Source: CAZYME01 sp964648115 (GTDB lineage: Bacteria; Pseudomonadota; Gammaproteobacteria; Legionellales; Legionellaceae). Taken from it: a stretch of 35,547 nt of DNA. The notes under the pieces were generated by a model. It had not been told where the DNA came from. It made no database searches and saw nothing but the letters and a program-made list of their open reading frames with translations. Of the stretch, positions 24,618 to 31,540 are shown in pieces (within the stretch, counting starts at the first letter, position 1; each line of letters begins with the position of its first letter). The stretch spans positions 1 through 35,547 of the forward strand of contig CAZYME010000024.1 of the NCBI GenBank assembly GCA_964648115.1, given 5' to 3'. Position numbers and translations under genes: made by a program.

Positions 24618-25451
24618 TTGTTTAAAAAATACCTTTTACTAGCCTTAGCATTAATTAGCCTCACCAATATCAGTTTTGCGCAAAAAAGATTGCTTGCCGT
24701 CACGATTGATGATCTTCCCTTTGTCGGAGATAGTAAAAATTTTCATTTAAATATGATTATCGATGCAATAAAAGCTAGCTCCGTTCCCGCAACAGGTTTT
24801 GTCATTGCCAAAGAAGTCACCGCGAATAACTTGCCAACCTTGCAGAAATTCCATGATGCTGGATTAGGGCTTGGGAATCACACCATGTCGCATGCTAATT
24901 TGAATCGATTAAGTGCCGATAGATATATCCAAGAAATCGCTGAAGCTGACAAAATTTTATCGCCCGTTCTTACAGAGCCTAAATATTTTCGCTATCCCTA
25001 CCTGGTAATGGGCGATGGATTCAAAAAAGAACGCGTGATGCATTATCTTTCATCAAAAAATTATCAAATTGCACCGATTAGCATCGATAGCAAAGACTTT
25101 GTCTTTAATCAGCTTTTATTATCTGTGCCAGAAAGCGAAAGACGTCATTTCTTGACCGTCTTGAAGCCTTGTTATTTAGATTTCATATGGCAACAAACGC
25201 TAAAAGCAGAAGAACACAGCCGCTATATCCGCAAACCTTCTCAAGCTCAGATTTTGTTAATCCACGCTAACTTGCTGAACGCTTACGTTTTACCCGATAT
25301 TATTAATCTTTTTAAGCAAAATGGCTTTAGTTTTGTGAGCCTAGAAGAGGCTTTAAAAACTGGTGACGATGGTATGAAAGTAGCTCGTGAAGAACGGGTA
25401 ATTCCTAGGGAAGCACCGAGCAATCCTGAAACGTATATGGCCTGGGATTAA
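24618..25451 (+). CDS. exported polysaccharide deacetylase-like (NodB homology) protein, paralogue 2
   Basis: Second member of the pair with 1671-2519. The 277-residue product begins with a signal peptide (FKKYLLLALALISLTNISFAQ). It has TVTIDDLP-type motif 1 (VTIDDLPFVG), GNHTMSHANL (H-x3-H), FRYPYL and ILLIHANLLN, the same non-canonical versions as its paralogue, so the two arose by duplication or were acquired together. The start is a TTG (24618) after AAGAG; no ATG exists before the signal peptide, so TTG is needed to keep the export signal. The predicted role is removal of acetyl groups from an N-acetylated glycan in the periplasm or outside; the substrate is unknown. It lies alone between the trxB terminator and proBA. 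Confidence 0.87.
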   Translation: MFKKYLLLALALISLTNISFAQKRLLAVTIDDLPFVGDSKNFHLNMIIDAIKASSVPATGFVIAKEVTANNLPTLQKFHDAGLGLGNHTMSHANLNRLSADRYIQEIAEADKILSPVLTEPKYFRYPYLVMGDGFKKERVMHYLSSKNYQIAPISIDSKDFVFNQLLLSVPESERRHFLTVLKPCYLDFIWQQTLKAEEHSRYIRKPSQAQILLIHANLLNAYVLPDIINLFKQNGFSFVSLEEALKTGDDGMKVAREERVIPREAPSNPETYMAWD

Positions 25452-25461
25452 AGTTAATGAT

Positions 25462-25493
25462 CCCCGCATTTCGCTTCGCTTCATACGGGCTAC
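25462..25493. repeat. family A repeat, half-copy
   Basis: CCCCGCATTTCGCTTCGCTT followed by CATACGGGCTAC is the right arm of the family A palindrome without its partner arm. It lies between the deacetylase gene and proB. Confidence 0.75.
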
Positions 25494-25550
25494 ATGTTTT
25501 AATAAAACCTTGAAGCAGTTAGGATTAAGGATTATATAGCGGGGAATAAC

Positions 25551-26618
25551 ATGAAAATCGTTATTAAAGTTGGCACCCAAAGCATTTTAGCTGAGGATGG
25601 CACACCCTTTGAGCCCATTATGCGGCATCTGGTTGAGCAAATCGCCCTACTGCAAACAGCAGGCCATCATATTGTTTTAGTTAGTTCAGGCGCGGTTAGT
25701 TCTGGCCGGAAAGTCGCACATCAAATGTTAGGACGCCAATATGGTACGTCCATCGGTGAAAAACAGGTTCTAGCGTCATTAGGGCAGCATGAACTTATGC
25801 GTATTTATGCTTCCATGTTTAAAGAACACCATATTCTTGCCTCACAACTATTGCTTACCAAACAAGACTTTCAAACCCGAAAACATTATTTAAATATCGC
25901 AAGATTGCTTCGTGAAATAGTCCATCAAAAAAATATCGTACCTATCATCAATGAAAACGACAGTGTTGCAGTAGAAGAGCTGATGTTTACGGACAACGAT
26001 GAATTAGCGGGCCTCATCGCGGCACAAATGAATTCTGACAAATTAATTATTTTGAGTAATGTAGAGGGCGTTTATACAAGTCATCCCAACAATCCTGATT
26101 CAAAATTAATCCCTCTAATCACTCCAGAAAAAAACTGGCCTGAAGTCTCATCAGATAAAAGTACGCATGGCCGAGGTGGGATGATAAGCAAGCTTGGAAC
26201 CGCTCGTAAAATGTCAACGCTGGGCATTACAACCCATATAGCAAGTGTGAATCAACATTCCGTTATTACGCGCATAGTAGAGGAAGAACAATTGGGCACA
26301 ACCATTTTGCCCAGTAAGAAAAAATCCAATATAAAAAGATGGATAGCTTACAGTGATAAACAAATGGGCTCGATTTCAATTAACGCTTGTTTACTTGAAA
26401 TTCTAAAAGAAAATAAACGTGTGATTAGCATATTACCGGTGGGTATAGAAAAATGTGCAGGTGATTTTAAGAAAGGTGATTTAGTGGAAATTCTGACGCG
26501 TGATGGCCAAAAAATTGGGGTAGGCGTTGCTAAATACGATGCAACTAAACTAGCTGATAATTTAGGGCAGAAATCCAAGCCAGAATTTATTCACTATGAT
26601 CATTTACATATTTTCTGA
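25551..26618 (+). CDS. proB: glutamate 5-kinase ProB
   Basis: First step of proline synthesis: ATP-dependent phosphorylation of glutamate to gamma-glutamyl phosphate, handed to ProA. The 355 residues (E. coli 367) have an amino-acid-kinase domain: IVIKVGTQSIL (3-13), LVSSGAVSSGR (43-53), the glutamate-binding NENDSVAVEE (134-143) and TDNDELAGLIAAQMNSDKLIILSN. After GRGGMISKLGTARKMSTLGI, a C-terminal PUA domain follows (about 270-355). Proline feedback inhibition acts through the kinase domain in this family. The ATG is preceded by GCGGGGAATAAC. proA follows after 76 nt that hold a small palindrome, so the two probably form one operon. Confidence 0.94.
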   Translation: MKIVIKVGTQSILAEDGTPFEPIMRHLVEQIALLQTAGHHIVLVSSGAVSSGRKVAHQMLGRQYGTSIGEKQVLASLGQHELMRIYASMFKEHHILASQLLLTKQDFQTRKHYLNIARLLREIVHQKNIVPIINENDSVAVEELMFTDNDELAGLIAAQMNSDKLIILSNVEGVYTSHPNNPDSKLIPLITPEKNWPEVSSDKSTHGRGGMISKLGTARKMSTLGITTHIASVNQHSVITRIVEEEQLGTTILPSKKKSNIKRWIAYSDKQMGSISINACLLEILKENKRVISILPVGIEKCAGDFKKGDLVEILTRDGQKIGVGVAKYDATKLADNLGQKSKPEFIHYDHLHIF

Positions 26619-26635
26619 GTGATTAAAACGCTTTT

Positions 26636-26652
26636 TGGGTCAATGACCCAAC
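26636..26652. repeat. palindrome between proB and proA, family C copy 2
   Basis: TTGGGTCAATGACCCAA is an inverted repeat with a 3-nt centre, followed by CCTACATATTATTG. It resembles the TTGGGCCATGGCCCAA palindrome at 11447-11462. It could form a short hairpin in the proBA mRNA; with no T-run it is unlikely to be an intrinsic terminator. Confidence 0.6.
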
Positions 26653-26694
26653 CTACATATTATTGAAACCCGCCATTTTTTAAGGATCGTTGTG

Positions 26695-27945
26695 ATGGAT
26701 GAAGTTACAAAACATCTTATCTCTGCTAAAAAAACCAGCTACAGCCTATCCGCGCTAGGTGTGGACAAACGTAACCAAGTACTAATAAGCCTGGCAAATA
26801 ACTTACGTAACGCTTGTCACCAAATCATCCAGGAAAACCAAAAAGATTTAGCATTAATGCCCAAAGAAGATCCGCGATATGACAGGCTTTTATTGTCCGA
26901 AGAAAGGATTAACGCCATTGCAAATGATGTCGAGCTGGTCGCATCCATGCCACATACTCCCGACTGCATACTTGATGAAAAACACATGCCCAACGGATTA
27001 CGAATTCAAAAACGCTCCGTGCCTCTAGGCGTGGTAGCGGTTATTTACGAATCAAGACCAAACGTAACCATTGATGTTTTTAGCCTATGCTTCAAAACCG
27101 GCAATGCATGCGTCTTAAAAGGCGGTAAAGAGGCCCATCACAGTAATCTATATTTAGTATCGCTTATTAAAAAGGCATTACAGGAGCATGGGGTAGATGA
27201 CCACGCAATTTGTTTGCTTCCCTCCAACCGCGAAGCAAGCAATACGCTTTTACACGCCGTGGGTTTGGTAGACGTGTGCATCCCGAGGGGAAGTCAATCT
27301 CTTATTAATTTTGTCCGCGAAAACGCGAAAATACCCGTCATCGAGACAGGCGCAGGTATTGTCCATACTTATTTTGATGCAAGCGGTAACCTAGAGAAAG
27401 GCCGTTTGATTATAAAAAATGCTAAGACCAGGCGGGTAAGCGTATGTAATGCGTTAGACACATTAATTATTCATGAAAAATGCTTGAGGAATTTATATCG
27501 GTTAGTGGAGCCCCTGGCAGAAAAAAATGTTGAAATTTATGCTGATGAATTAAGCTACTCCGCCCTTGCATCTTCCTATCCTAAACAGCTTCTATATAAA
27601 GCAAATTCTGACGACTTTGGTAAGGAATTTTTATCTTATAAGATGTCCATCAAAACCGTAGACTCTGTTGAAAAAGCCGTTGAACACATCATGCATTATA
27701 CATCAGGCCACAGTGAAGCAATTATTTCAGAAGATGAAGTGGCAATTACCTATTTTCTAAATCATATCGATGCAGCAGCAGTCTATGTAAATACCTCAAC
27801 CGCATTCACCGACGGCGGGCAATTTGGCATGGGTGCTGAGATTGGTATTAGCACCCAAAAATTGCACGCTCGCGGTCCTATGTCTTTGGACGCATTAACC
27901 TGCTATAAATGGATTATCTGGGGTAACGGACAAATCCGAGGATAA
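26695..27945 (+). CDS. proA: gamma-glutamyl phosphate reductase ProA
   Basis: Second step of proline synthesis: NADPH reduction of gamma-glutamyl phosphate to glutamate semialdehyde, which cyclises to pyrroline-5-carboxylate. Motifs of the aldehyde dehydrogenase superfamily are visible: PLGVVAVIYESRPNVTIDVFSLCFKTGNACVLKGGKEA and the catalytic Cys in TRRVSVCNALDTLI (C251 from the chosen start), with GAEIGISTQKLHARGPM near the C-terminus. I choose ATG 26695 (416 residues; E. coli 417), 8 nt after AAGGA. A GTG directly before it (26692) would add one residue. It is downstream of proB in the same direction. Confidence 0.94.
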   Translation: MDEVTKHLISAKKTSYSLSALGVDKRNQVLISLANNLRNACHQIIQENQKDLALMPKEDPRYDRLLLSEERINAIANDVELVASMPHTPDCILDEKHMPNGLRIQKRSVPLGVVAVIYESRPNVTIDVFSLCFKTGNACVLKGGKEAHHSNLYLVSLIKKALQEHGVDDHAICLLPSNREASNTLLHAVGLVDVCIPRGSQSLINFVRENAKIPVIETGAGIVHTYFDASGNLEKGRLIIKNAKTRRVSVCNALDTLIIHEKCLRNLYRLVEPLAEKNVEIYADELSYSALASSYPKQLLYKANSDDFGKEFLSYKMSIKTVDSVEKAVEHIMHYTSGHSEAIISEDEVAITYFLNHIDAAAVYVNTSTAFTDGGQFGMGAEIGISTQKLHARGPMSLDALTCYKWIIWGNGQIRG

Positions 27946-27962
27946 TTAATGAGTTCAAATGG

Positions 27963-27995
27963 AGCCCGTATGGAGCAAAGCGGAATGCGGGCTAC
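27963..27995. repeat. family A repeat, shortened copy in opposite orientation
   Basis: AGCCCGTATGGAGCAAAGCG continues GAATGCGGGCTAC. The outer GCCCGTATGG arm runs directly into GCGGGCTAC, as if the centre and part of the second arm had been deleted. It lies between proA and the next gene. Confidence 0.72.
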
Positions 27996-28019
27996 GATAA
28001 CAAATTAGGGACAACAAAA

Positions 28020-28571
28020 ATGCTAGACATACTAAAGGGATTCCTTCCATGGATTGTGTTTTTATTGTTATCTGGCCACTCAGAAAAGAAATTAATCATA
28101 GCAATCATTGCAGCCTGCATTACCTTTGTAATTTTCCAAACCAAAGATTTATTTAAAGGATTTATTCTTTGCTGGGGCACCTTTTTATTCTTCTTTTTCA
28201 TGCTCATTTTCGTGGTAATTTTACACAATGTCTGGGTAGCTAGGCATACAGGTGTATTCGCCAACGGGACACTTGCTGCTGTAGCATGGTTTTCATTATT
28301 GGTGAGCGCCCCCTTTACCCAGCAATATGCTAAAGAACGTGTTGAAAAAAAATACTGGGATAGCATTCCCTTCATCCGCACCAACCAATACCTAACAGCT
28401 ATTTGGGGAGCAATTTTCCTATTTTGTGTAATGCTAAGCCTGCTTCAATTATATTTCCCCATAACCCACCCATGGATATACGAAGTAGCATCCGATGGCG
28501 CAACCTTACTCGGTATCTGGATAACCTCCTGGTTCCCAGAATGGAATAAAAAACGCCTAGCCAATGGATAA
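28020..28571 (+). CDS. integral membrane protein of unknown function
   Basis: The 183-residue product has about five membrane segments: GFLPWIVFLLLSG, KKLIIAIIAACITFVIF, GFILCWGTFLFFFFMLIFVVILHNVWV, GTLAAVAWFSLLVSAPF and YLTAIWGAIFLFCVMLSLLQLYF. The stretch APFTQQYAKERVEKKYWDSIPFIRTNQYLTAIWG is a striking charged loop that looks like the conserved core of a family of small membrane proteins. The overall plan recalls YciB/IspZ, but the motifs of that family are not evident, so I give no name. The ATG follows AGGGACA. It is followed by an 8-nt overlap with a small orphan ORF. Confidence 0.8.
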   Translation: MLDILKGFLPWIVFLLLSGHSEKKLIIAIIAACITFVIFQTKDLFKGFILCWGTFLFFFFMLIFVVILHNVWVARHTGVFANGTLAAVAWFSLLVSAPFTQQYAKERVEKKYWDSIPFIRTNQYLTAIWGAIFLFCVMLSLLQLYFPITHPWIYEVASDGATLLGIWITSWFPEWNKKRLANG

Positions 28572-28785
28572 AAAACTCAATATGCCATTCGATGTTCGAG
28601 CTTTGGATAACAACCCTATTCCCCGGCTGCCACTAACGCGTCAACCAGGCTACGATCGCTATCATGTAGACCGTAGCCTAGATGGCCGCACAGTGGACAT
28701 CCGGGTTTTCATAACTAAAACATACCCCTTCTTAGAATTAGGCCACCCAATTCAGTACCAACAATTGCCATTTTTCTATTTTTAG
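28564..28785 (+). CDS. small orphan ORF, possibly a gene remnant
   Basis: 73 residues, unrecognised. Composition looks protein-like rather than random (MPFDVRALDNNPIPRLPL, then PGYDRYHVDRSLDGRTVDIR). It ends with a low-complexity aromatic tail (LPFFYF) that suggests a read-through past a truncation point. Its start overlaps the preceding membrane protein by 8 nt, as coupled genes do, but no good ribosome site is visible; an ATG six codons later is equally possible. It could be a genuine small cytoplasmic protein or the N-terminal remnant of a larger gene that decayed in front of infA. Confidence 0.45.
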   Translation: MDKKLNMPFDVRALDNNPIPRLPLTRQPGYDRYHVDRSLDGRTVDIRVFITKTYPFLELGHPIQYQQLPFFYF

Positions 28786-28827
28786 TGCACTATCTGCGAT
28801 TTACTGGTTTGACCCCTGAGAGATCTA

Positions 28828-29049
28828 ATGGCAAAAGAAGAACATATTGAAATGCTAGGCAAAGTTATTGATACCTTGCCCAATACCATGTTTCGTGTCG
28901 AACTTGAAAACGGGCACATCGTTACAGCCCATATTTCTGGTCGCATGCGTAAAAATTACATTCGTATTTTAACTGGCGATACAGTAAAAGTAGAATTAAC
29001 GCCCTACGATCTAACCAAAGGACGTATCATTTTCCGCGATAAAAACTAA
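28828..29049 (+). CDS. infA: translation initiation factor IF-1
   Basis: A small S1/OB-fold protein that occupies the ribosomal A site on the 30S subunit and helps IF-2 and IF-3 choose the initiator tRNA. The 73 residues read MAKEEHIEMLGKVIDTLPNT...FRVELENGHIVTAHISGRMRKNYIRILTGDTVKVELTPYDLTKGRIIFRDKN, a near-complete match to the family's highly conserved sequence, one residue longer than E. coli IF-1. It has its own upstream gap of 42 nt. Its stop codon overlaps the stop of the convergent pmbA by two bases, so there is no room for a separate terminator between them. Confidence 0.97.
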   Translation: MAKEEHIEMLGKVIDTLPNTMFRVELENGHIVTAHISGRMRKNYIRILTGDTVKVELTPYDLTKGRIIFRDKN

Positions 29050-30404
29050 CTCCCTGCAACCATCATTTGCTCAATTAATACCGAGCCACAACGAGTCGCA
29101 ATGTTAGGATTAATATCATTACCAATAGCAGCAATTGCGCGAAACATATCTTTTAGATTCCCCGCAACGGTAATTTCTTCGACGGGGTATTGAATCTTAC
29201 CCCCTTCGACCCAAAAACCACTGGCGCCTCGTGAGTAATCACCAGTTAATCCATTCACCCCGTGCCCCATCAACTCAGTCACCAGCAATCCTCTATCCAT
29301 TTTTTTCAGCAAATCATTTAAACCACCTGCCGTGGGGTCAACCGTTAAATTAAAAACGCCTCCGCTATTTGCCGTGGTTTTCAAACCCATTTTCCGCGCA
29401 GAATAACTACCAAGGACGTACTGACAGAGTTTGCCGTCTTCTACCCAAACGTTATTGCGTGTCAACACCCCTTCGGCATCAAATGGTGAGCTACCCAATG
29501 CTCCGATTAAATGAGGCTGGTCATAAATGCGCACTGATTCAGGGAAAATCTGTTGCCCTATTGTATCCAGTAAAAATGAGTTTTTACGATACAAATTAGA
29601 CCCGCTAATTGCACCGATGAAAGATGAGAATAAACCACTGGATAAGCGTGATGAAAATATGACCGGAATTTTTTGTGTTTTGATTTTTTTGGCACCCAAA
29701 CGGCTCACCGCTCGCTTCACCGCGCTATCAGCCAGTAATTCAATGGCAACCAAGTCTTCTGCTGCTCGAGCTGTTGTATAATCATAGTCTCGTTGCATTG
29801 CGTCACCCTTTTTAGCTATCAATGAACAGCTAATACTATGACGGCTACTATCCACCACACCCGCAAAGCCATAACTATTTGCATGACCATGGCTAAACGT
29901 ATACGTAGACAAATTTACCCCATCCGAATTGCTAATCCGCTTATCCATAGCTAACGCTTGGCGCTCGCAGTCTAACGCCAGTTCAATTGCTTCTTTAGGA
30001 GCAATCGACCATGGATGACAGAGATCCAACGCAGGGAATTGAGTACTCATCAACTCTTTATCAGCGAGCCCAAAACAGGGATCAGCGGCACTTACATTCG
30101 CAATATCAATCGCTGCTGAAACCATCGCCTCTAAAGCTGCCGGGGAAGTATCCGTGCTGCTAGCTCCACCTTTGCGATGCCCTTTATAGACAACCACACT
30201 GACTCCATTGTCCTCGCTAAAAGCGATGGTTTCCACTTCACCCATGCGCACGTCAACGGAGAAGCCACAGTCATGGTTAACAGCAACCGACGCATCGGTT
30301 GCTCCTTGTTGGCGGGCGCGTGCCAATATATCTTGCATAATTGATAATAATTCTTCAGTTGACTTAAGCTGGCCTCTGTTGGTATTTTGCGGTAATGTTC
30401 GCAT
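29046..30404 (-). CDS. pmbA: metalloprotease-like protein PmbA (TldE)
   Basis: A TldD/PmbA-family protein. With TldD it forms a heterodimeric protease that processes small peptides such as microcin B17 precursor and degrades CcdA; PmbA is the subunit lacking the zinc site. The start I choose, ATG 30404 (MRTLPQNTN), gives 452 residues (E. coli 450). The frame is open to 30464 but would run under the divergent gene. Family features: VDVRMGEVETIAFSEDNGVSVVVYKGHRKGGASSTD, SFIGAISGSNLYRKNSFLLD, GAGLNDLLKKM-type GGLNDLLKKMDRGLLVTELMGHGVNGLTGDYSRGASGFWVEGG, and a C-terminal GNLKDMFRAIAAIGND. TldD is not in this window. Confidence 0.93.
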   Translation of the reverse strand: MRTLPQNTNRGQLKSTEELLSIMQDILARARQQGATDASVAVNHDCGFSVDVRMGEVETIAFSEDNGVSVVVYKGHRKGGASSTDTSPAALEAMVSAAIDIANVSAADPCFGLADKELMSTQFPALDLCHPWSIAPKEAIELALDCERQALAMDKRISNSDGVNLSTYTFSHGHANSYGFAGVVDSSRHSISCSLIAKKGDAMQRDYDYTTARAAEDLVAIELLADSAVKRAVSRLGAKKIKTQKIPVIFSSRLSSGLFSSFIGAISGSNLYRKNSFLLDTIGQQIFPESVRIYDQPHLIGALGSSPFDAEGVLTRNNVWVEDGKLCQYVLGSYSARKMGLKTTANSGGVFNLTVDPTAGGLNDLLKKMDRGLLVTELMGHGVNGLTGDYSRGASGFWVEGGKIQYPVEEITVAGNLKDMFRAIAAIGNDINPNIATRCGSVLIEQMMVAGS

Positions 30405-30452
30405 GATAGTTCCACAGGTTTGAATGTATGCACACAAGGATACAAGATTAAT

Positions 30453-31229
30453 ATGCGAAGGCAAGCCATAGCTTATTTTCAGCGCTTTTTAGCACCTGTT
30501 TTGCTTCTATTATTGTTATTTTCTGCTCTTTCTGCCAAAGCCAGCGAGTGGAAAGAGATTGCACCAGGCCTAGAGTATGTTGATTTGGGCGCCAATCTAT
30601 TAACGCCATGGTCTCATATACATGCCTTTCGTATTGATCTTAACAAAAATCAATTAAATTTAGTGATGGCGAAGGCCTTATCCCAGAAACATGCCTCTGT
30701 TGAAGAATTTGCGCATCACAGCAATGCATTGGTGGCTATTAATGGTGGTTTTTTTGACCATAACTACCACTCTTTAGGTTTACGTATTGGTAATCAACAG
30801 CAATACAGCCCGCTGAAACGCATCAGTTGGTGGGGGGTTTTTTATACAAAAAACCACAAGCCTTACGTATCTAGCCTGCGGAAATACAGCGGCGATCAAC
30901 AGATCGATTTCGCGGTACAAAGCGGCCCACGTTTGCTGGTTAATGGTCGTATTCCTGCTTTAAAAATAGGTCATGCTGAGCGTTCAGCTTTAGGAATTGC
31001 TCCGGATGGGCGTGTGATTATCATCGTAACAGAGGGTAACCCCCTGACCACCACTGCATTGGCTGAATTGATGCAATCCCCTCCACTGAATTGCAGTGAT
31101 GCTCTTAATCTTGATGGTGGTAGTTCAAGCCAGCTTGTCGCACAAGTGGGTTCTTTTAATATCAATGTACATGGCTTCTCGAATGTAAGCGATGCGATTG
31201 TTGTTCAGCCGCGAAAAGAAGTCGGATAA
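30453..31229 (+). CDS. exported phosphodiester glycosidase-like (NAGPA/DUF2233) protein
   Basis: A predicted periplasmic or secreted protein with the domain of the mammalian uncovering enzyme (N-acetylglucosamine-1-phosphodiester alpha-N-acetylglucosaminidase), also found in bacterial exopolysaccharide-linked proteins. The start at ATG 30453 (MRRQAIAYFQRFLAPVLLLL) gives a clean signal peptide cleaved near SAKA-SE; an in-frame ATG at 30420 would put 11 polar residues before it. Domain landmarks: NALVAINGGFFDHNYHSLGL, DFAVQSGPRLLVNG, HAERSALGIAPDGRVIIIVTEG, and the C-terminal LNLDGGSSSQLVAQ, the family's most conserved block. It is divergent from pmbA. The substrate is unknown; a glycan or cell-wall polymer is likely. 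A function together with the two deacetylases is only speculation. Confidence 0.88.
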   Translation: MRRQAIAYFQRFLAPVLLLLLLFSALSAKASEWKEIAPGLEYVDLGANLLTPWSHIHAFRIDLNKNQLNLVMAKALSQKHASVEEFAHHSNALVAINGGFFDHNYHSLGLRIGNQQQYSPLKRISWWGVFYTKNHKPYVSSLRKYSGDQQIDFAVQSGPRLLVNGRIPALKIGHAERSALGIAPDGRVIIIVTEGNPLTTTALAELMQSPPLNCSDALNLDGGSSSQLVAQVGSFNINVHGFSNVSDAIVVQPRKEVG

Positions 31230-31284
31230 ATTAATGGCAAATAGTGAATGAAACACCTTCGTAGCGAGATCAAACAGCGCGCCT

Positions 31285-31318
31285 ATTCCCGCATTGCGCT
31301 TCGCTCCATACGGGCTAG
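31285..31318. repeat. family A repeat, half-copy upstream of nrdA
   Basis: ATTCCCGCATTGCGCTTCGC followed by TCCATACGGGCTAG is the right arm of the family A palindrome. No left arm is adjacent. It lies in the 311-nt gap between the NAGPA-like gene and nrdA, upstream of the nrd control elements. Confidence 0.75.
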
Positions 31319-31375
31319 ATTGATCTACCCATCCTATCTTGGACTCTGAGCAGTTATTATCAAGATTCCCACACT

Positions 31376-31384
31376 TTATCCACA
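31376..31384 (+). promoter_or_regulatory. consensus DnaA box upstream of nrdA
   Basis: TTATCCACA is a perfect high-affinity DnaA box, 157 nt before the nrdA start. DnaA boxes in the nrdAB promoter are known in E. coli, where DnaA-ATP tunes ribonucleotide reductase supply to replication. A single box can occur by chance, but the location is telling. Confidence 0.6.
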
Positions 31385-31423
31385 GCATATTCCCATACTT
31401 ATTCTCTTGAAATTTATTCCAAA

Positions 31424-31439
31424 ACACATTATCTTGTTA
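31424..31439 (+). promoter_or_regulatory. NrdR box 1 (distal)
   Basis: ACACATTATCTTGTTA matches the 16-bp NrdR consensus acaCwAtATaTwGtgt at 12 positions. It starts exactly 31 bp (three helical turns) upstream of the much better box 2, the spacing expected for paired NrdR sites. Confidence 0.6.
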
Positions 31440-31454
31440 GTTAGTCGCTTAAAA

Positions 31455-31470
31455 TAACTATATATTGTGT
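31455..31470 (+). promoter_or_regulatory. NrdR box 2 (proximal)
   Basis: TAACTATATATTGTGT matches the NrdR consensus at 14 of 16 positions, missing only the first two. It lies immediately upstream of an extended -10 element, over the -35 region, so the dATP-bound repressor would block RNA polymerase. Confidence 0.75.
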
Positions 31471-31472
31471 TT

Positions 31473-31481
31473 TGCTATAAT
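31473..31481 (+). promoter_or_regulatory. extended -10 promoter of nrdAB
   Basis: TGCTATAAT is a perfect extended -10 (TGnTATAAT), 60 nt before the nrdA ATG. No good -35 is present in the overlapping NrdR box. The transcript would have a leader of about 50 nt. Confidence 0.65.
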
Positions 31482-31540
31482 TAGATCAAAGTGGAAGATG
31501 TCATAAAAATAGGCGTTGTTCACACCTCCGGAGGAAATAT

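Noticed and set aside
31376..31384. DnaA box as part of a replication origin
   Set aside because: Only one consensus box is present, with no DnaA-box cluster, no AT-rich unwinding element and no dnaA, dnaN, gidA or rpmH nearby. The nrdA promoter explains it better.
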